Of a stretch of DNA of 7,949 bases, positions 5,989 to 7,949 are shown one piece after another. This DNA is from Colimorpha_A sp045533115. GTDB taxonomy: Bacteria; Bacillota; Clostridia; Oscillospirales; CAG-272. Each line of letters begins with the position of its first letter. Position 1 is the stretch's first letter. The stretch lies in the NCBI GenBank assembly GCA_045533115.1, contig JAZSHF010000044.1, positions 1 to 7,949 of the forward strand, read 5' to 3'. A model generated the notes under the pieces. That model was given only the letters and a program-made list of their open reading frames with translations. It ran no database searches and had not been told where the DNA came from. The position numbers and the translations under genes are program-made.

Positions 5989-7041
5989 TTATAAAAGTTC
6001 TATTTTTCCGCCGTTTGCTTCGATAAGACCGTTTATATAAGCGCTTCCGAGCGCGCGGTCGTAGAGGCCGTAGCCGGGTTTGCCCGTTTCGCCCCAGATC
6101 ATTCTGCCGTGGTCGGGGCGGAAATATCCGTCAAAGCCGTTTTCAACGAGAGCCTTTACGACCTCGTTCATATCAACGCTTCCATAAGCGGAAAGGTGTC
6201 CCGATTCCTCAAAGCTCGTGTCCTCGAGTATCTTTATATTACGAAGGTGCATAAAGGCGATGCGGTCCATCGCCGCGTATTTCTTCGTAAGGGCAACCAT
6301 ATCGTTCTTAGGCGAACAGCCGAGCGAGCCGATGCAGAGGCAGAGGGAGTTTGCGGGGCTGTCGACTATCGACAGCATACGGTCGATGTTCTTTTCGTCG
6401 GTGATTATTCTCGGAATTCCGAAAATGGGATAAGGGGGATCGTCGGGGTGAATAGCCATTCTGATGCCGCATTCCTCGGCAACGGGAATTATCTTTTTAA
6501 GGAAATTCTCGAGGTTCTTCCAAAGTCCCTCTTCGCCAAGCTCACCGTAAGCCACGATAAGCTCGCGGATCTTCTCACGCGTGTAGCTTGCGTCCCAGCC
6601 GGGCAGACAAATGTCGTCCTTGAGCGGATCAAGACCTCTCATCTGATCCCAGTACATAACGAGCGAGGTCGAGCCGTCGGGCGCCTCCTTGTCGAGCTGG
6701 GTTCTCGTCCAGTCGAAGACGGGCATAAAGTTGTAGGTTATACACTTAATGCCGTATTTTCCGAGTCGGCGAATGTTCTCACAGTAATTTTCAATATGTC
6801 TTTCGCCCTCGGGAAGTCCGAGCTTTATCTCCTCGGTCACGGGAACCGACTCAACTATGTCGAATACAAGCCCATTTTCCTCGCAAAGACGGCAAAGACG
6901 CTCAATGCTTTCCTCGGGCCAAACCTCGCCCGGCTTGACGTCGTAAACGGCAGAAACTACCGAACGCATACCGGGAATCTGAGAAATATACTTTAACGAT
7001 ACGGGATCACTTTCACCGTACCAGCGGAATGAACTTTTCAT
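5989..7041 (-). CDS. uxuA: D-mannonate dehydratase
   Basis: Dehydrates D-mannonate to 2-keto-3-deoxy-D-gluconate, the step after UxuB in hexuronate breakdown. The 350-residue length matches the Firmicutes form (the E. coli form is nearer 390). Recognisable blocks: FRWYGESDPV at 5-14, QIPGM at 21-25, YNFMPVFDWTRT at 103-114, AIHPDDPP at 196-203, CIGSLG at 236-241, MHLRN at 264-268 and FRPDHGRMIWGE at 307-318. His198, Cys236, His265 and Asp310 coincide with the metal-binding residues I recall for the Streptococcus suis enzyme. I chose the ATG at 7041 because GGAGG (7047-7051) lies five bases upstream; an in-frame TTG at 7053 overlaps that site and is unlikely to be used. It is first in a two-gene operon with uxuB. 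No regulator, kinase or aldolase of the pathway is in the window. Confidence 0.95.
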   Translation of the reverse strand: MKSSFRWYGESDPVSLKYISQIPGMRSVVSAVYDVKPGEVWPEESIERLCRLCEENGLVFDIVESVPVTEEIKLGLPEGERHIENYCENIRRLGKYGIKCITYNFMPVFDWTRTQLDKEAPDGSTSLVMYWDQMRGLDPLKDDICLPGWDASYTREKIRELIVAYGELGEEGLWKNLENFLKKIIPVAEECGIRMAIHPDDPPYPIFGIPRIITDEKNIDRMLSIVDSPANSLCLCIGSLGCSPKNDMVALTKKYAAMDRIAFMHLRNIKILEDTSFEESGHLSAYGSVDMNEVVKALVENGFDGYFRPDHGRMIWGETGKPGYGLYDRALGSAYINGLIEANGGKIELL

Positions 7042-7046
7042 TTCGT

Positions 7047-7051
7047 CCTCC
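7047..7051 (-). promoter_or_regulatory. Ribosome binding site that fixes the uxuA start
   Basis: GGAGG on the - strand lies five bases before the ATG at 7039-7041. The alternative in-frame TTG (7051-7053) overlaps this site, which rules against the longer version that would add four residues (TTG-Glu-Asp-Glu). Confidence 0.85.
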
Positions 7052-7061
7052 AAAAATGTCG

Positions 7062-7078
7062 TTATAATCTAATTATAA
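7062..7078. promoter_or_regulatory. Candidate operator over the uxuAB -10 and start site
   Basis: TTATAATCTAATTATAA is a perfect 7+3+7 inverted repeat that contains the -10 hexamer and reaches the predicted transcription start. A repressor bound here would block RNA polymerase. GntR- or LacI-type regulators often control uxu operons, but the sequence does not say which family, and AT-rich palindromes around a TATAAT can arise by chance. Confidence 0.45.
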
Positions 7079-7100
7079 ACGCGGTTTTTGGCGTTGTCAA
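7072..7100 (-). promoter_or_regulatory. uxuAB promoter
   Basis: Read on the - strand, TTGACA (7095-7100) and TATAAT (7072-7077) are both perfect consensus hexamers with a 17-bp spacer. The predicted start is near 7065, giving a leader of about 25 nt before the uxuA ATG. Such a strong core promoter in a catabolic operon suggests control by a repressor; see the palindrome at 7062-7078. Confidence 0.88.
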
Positions 7101-7140
7101 TAATTTTCCATATATTTAACGAAAAGTATTTCAAACACTA

Positions 7141-7169
7141 AAAAACGGCTCGCAAAAGAAGCCGTTTTT
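7141..7169. terminator. Hairpin terminator upstream of uxuAB
   Basis: A 10-bp stem, AAAAACGGCT (7141-7150) with AGCCGTTTTT (7160-7169), has a 9-nt loop. On the - strand the 3' arm runs into six T. It lies about 40 bp upstream of the uxuAB -35 and would stop read-through from further upstream on the - strand from reaching uxuA. Confidence 0.7.
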
Positions 7170-7405
7170 GGAAACCATTTGCAATATTACGAATTTTCGT
7201 AGATGTCTGTTCCGTAAAGCCCGATGCCTTTAATTGCTTGAGCATTGCGAGCTCGTCGCTAAGACAACGCTGTCCGATCATTGAATGCTTCATATTAATA
7301 CGAAGCAAAAAGTCAACGGATTTAGCATTAAAAGCATAAAAAGAGACGATTACGTCATTATAATATAGGTAAACGGCACGAAAATTTCTTTTTTTCAAAA
7401 ATATG
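7170..7405. other. Intergenic stretch without a convincing gene
   Basis: A - strand frame is open from 7461 to 7138, and its last third (from about 7291) has protein-like composition: an ATG followed by KHSMIGQRCLSDELAMLKQL. However, it starts inside the tRNA operon leader, has no ribosome binding site that I can see, and its stop codon falls in the terminator stem. I see no promoter clearly serving it. A gene remnant is possible. Confidence 0.4.
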
Positions 7406-7434
7406 TTGACAAAAGGGGAATAGTGTGTTATAAT
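7406..7434 (+). promoter_or_regulatory. tRNA operon promoter
   Basis: TTGACA (7406-7411) and TATAAT (7429-7434), both perfect, are separated by 17 bp. The T/A-tracts just upstream (7388-7404) may act as an UP element. The predicted start near 7441 gives a leader of about 27 nt before the first tRNA. Confidence 0.92.
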
Positions 7435-7442
7435 TTTTAAGC

Positions 7443-7458
7443 GCTTTCGGTGGAAAGC
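7443..7458 (+). other. Small hairpin in the tRNA precursor leader
   Basis: GCTTTC (7443-7448) pairs with GAAAGC (7453-7458) around a GGTG loop, directly after the predicted transcription start and 9 bases before the mature tRNA-Met 5' end. It may protect the precursor or mark it for RNase P. Confidence 0.5.
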
Positions 7459-7467
7459 CAAAAATGT

Positions 7468-7544
7468 GGCGGAGTAGCTCAGTTGGCTAGAGCAACCGGT
7501 TCATACCCGGTAGGTCATGGGTTCAAGTCCAATCTCCGCTACCA
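7468..7544 (+). tRNA. tRNA-Met (anticodon CAT, elongator type)
   Basis: A full cloverleaf of 77 nt with encoded CCA. The acceptor GGCGGAG/CTCCGCT has a G-T at the first pair, D stem GCTC/GAGC, anticodon stem ACCGG/CCGGT with loop TTCATAC, variable loop AGGTC, T loop TTCAAGT and end ACCA. It lacks the three G-C pairs typical of the initiator anticodon stem, and the acceptor sequence matches elongator tRNA-Met rather than the CAT-bearing tRNA-Ile2. The T stem ATGGG/CCAAT contains a G-A mismatch in its middle pair, which is unusual. Confidence 0.93.
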
Positions 7545-7619
7545 GGCCCGTTGGTCAAGCGGTTAAGACACCGCCCTTTCACGGCGGTAACACGAGTTCG
7601 ATTCTCGTACGGGTCACCA
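7545..7619 (+). tRNA. tRNA-Glu (anticodon TTC)
   Basis: A 75-nt cloverleaf with encoded CCA: acceptor GGCCCGT/ACGGGTC with one G-T pair, anticodon stem CCGCC/GGCGG, loop CTTTCAC giving anticodon TTC, T arm CGAG-TTCGATT-CTCG, end ACCA. It starts at the very next base after the CCA of tRNA-Met, with no spacer. Confidence 0.96.
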
Positions 7620-7628
7620 CCTTTTAAG

Positions 7629-7677
7629 CTGTCCGAACAACTCCGCCTAATATACAAGAGCGGAGTGTTCGGGGCAG
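7629..7677 (+). other. Long hairpin between tRNA-Glu and its terminator
   Basis: CCGAACA (7633-7639) and CTCCGC (7641-7646) pair with GCGGAG (7660-7665) and TGTTCGG (7666-7672), leaving one bulged A. The base can extend with CTG (7629-7631) and CAG (7675-7677). The loop is about 13 nt and AT-rich. No T-run follows, so it is not itself a terminator. Confidence 0.7.
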
Positions 7678-7679
7678 TC

Positions 7680-7714
7680 ATAAGCAGGGAATAGTCCCTG
7701 CTTATTTTCGTTTT
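7680..7714 (+). terminator. tRNA operon terminator
   Basis: ATAAGCAGGGA (7680-7690) pairs with TCCCTGCTTAT (7695-7705) around the loop ATAG. An interrupted T-tract follows (TTT, CG, TTTT). It is the first T-tailed hairpin after tRNA-Glu. Confidence 0.85.
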
Positions 7715-7767
7715 GCGCAAGAAAAAAGCGAGTAGACAAATTTGGGAAATTTTTCCTCACTGCCGAC

Positions 7768-7796
7768 ATTATATCACGCTTTTTCCCGTTGTGCAA
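7768..7796 (-). promoter_or_regulatory. Candidate promoter facing the tRNA operon
   Basis: Read on the - strand, TTGCAC (7791-7796, four of six consensus positions) is 17 bp from a perfect TATAAT (7768-7773). Transcription from near 7761 would run antisense to the tRNA operon. No gene obviously depends on it. Confidence 0.45.
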
Positions 7797-7812
7797 TATG
7801 CAAAATGAAAGT

Positions 7813-7883
7813 CATGACCACCGGCCGTGCCGGTGGCATGCACTGCCCCCTTAGGGCATAAGACCGGCCGGGCCTATAGGCCC
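7813..7883. other. GC-rich hairpin cluster
   Basis: There are three inverted repeats in 71 bp. CATG(A)CCACCGGC (7813-7825) pairs with GCCGGTGGCATG (7829-7840) around loop CGT, with one bulged A. TGCCC/GGGCA (7844-7858) has loop CCTTA. GGGCCTATAGGCCC (7870-7883) is a perfect palindrome. The word ACCGGC recurs at 7820, 7863 and near 7914. Base composition is clearly different from the AT-rich DNA just before it. The cluster could be the end of an insertion sequence (IS200/IS605 ends carry such subterminal hairpins) or part of a structured RNA. I cannot decide, because the window ends soon after. Confidence 0.5.
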
Positions 7884-7920
7884 ATCGAAAGATTTGCCAA
7901 CCGCAACCCTTTCACCGGCT

Positions 7921-7939
7921 GCCCCTAAAGGGGCTTTTT
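7921..7939 (+). terminator. Intrinsic terminator at the right edge
   Basis: GCCCC (7921-7925) pairs with GGGGC (7930-7934) around TAAA, followed by TTTTT on the + strand. It would end any transcript passing through the hairpin cluster at 7813-7883, or shield a gene beyond the window from such a transcript. Confidence 0.7.
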
Positions 7940-7949
7940 ATTTGCCTTC

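Noticed and set aside
5081..6040. Long + strand frame opposite uxuB
   Set aside because: It is antisense to a clear SDR gene and would begin inside the array's right terminal hairpin.
6109..6996. Long + strand frame opposite uxuA
   Set aside because: It is antisense to a gene with clear family motifs, and its own translation shows no recognisable domain.
7138..7461. - strand frame of 107 codons between uxuA and the tRNA genes
   Set aside because: It begins in the tRNA leader, crosses the + strand promoter in antisense, lacks a ribosome binding site and ends inside a terminator stem. At best it is a remnant in its last third.
7523..7720. - strand frame reading PYENRTRVTAVKGRCLNRLTN
   Set aside because: This is the antisense translation of tRNA-Glu and the end of tRNA-Met, a familiar false prediction.

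Overview
The window looks like chromosomal DNA of an anaerobic Firmicute of class Clostridia, probably an uncultured gut Oscillospirales/Ruminococcaceae-type lineage. This is an inference from GGAGG-type ribosome binding sites, consensus sigma-A promoters with 17-bp spacers, tRNA genes with encoded CCA, the SDR-type fructuronate reductase beside a roughly 350-residue mannonate dehydratase, and mixed-GC codon use. No taxonomic marker gene is present.

Layout. (1) Bases 2-4204, + strand: a polyamine ABC transporter operon, potA (5' end outside the window), potB, potC and potD, with 4-bp ATGA overlaps at each junction. A small two-helix membrane protein follows 15 bp after potD. The operon ends at a bidirectional hairpin terminator (4213-4238). 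(2) Bases 4205-5131: about 930 bp without a convincing gene. It holds a consensus promoter on the - strand (4609-4637) that would drive a transcript of about 395 nt into the same terminator, with no intact ORF. It also holds a 299-bp, nearly mirror-symmetric array of small hairpins (4809-5107). (3) Bases 5132-7041, - strand: uxuA-uxuB, for hexuronate (glucuronate/fructuronate/mannonate) catabolism, behind a consensus promoter whose -10 lies inside a 17-bp perfect palindrome. (4) Bases 7406-7714, + strand: a tRNA-Met(CAT)-tRNA-Glu(TTC) operon with its own promoter, leader hairpin, a long post-tRNA hairpin and a terminator. (5) Bases 7715-7949: a - strand promoter, then a GC-rich cluster of hairpins ending in a + strand terminator, possibly the edge of a mobile element or a small RNA.

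How the genes work together. PotA powers the PotB/PotC channel, fed by the surface lipoprotein PotD, for spermidine/putrescine uptake. UxuB interconverts D-fructuronate and D-mannonate, and UxuA dehydrates mannonate to 2-keto-3-deoxygluconate. The two operons converge on the non-coding region at 4205-5131. The most unusual object there is the hairpin array: four TGAAAT-spaced hairpins on the left, four ATTTCA-spaced hairpins on the right, a bidirectional terminator at the symmetry centre, and covarying terminal hairpins whose loops (AGGGAT and ATCCCT) are complementary.
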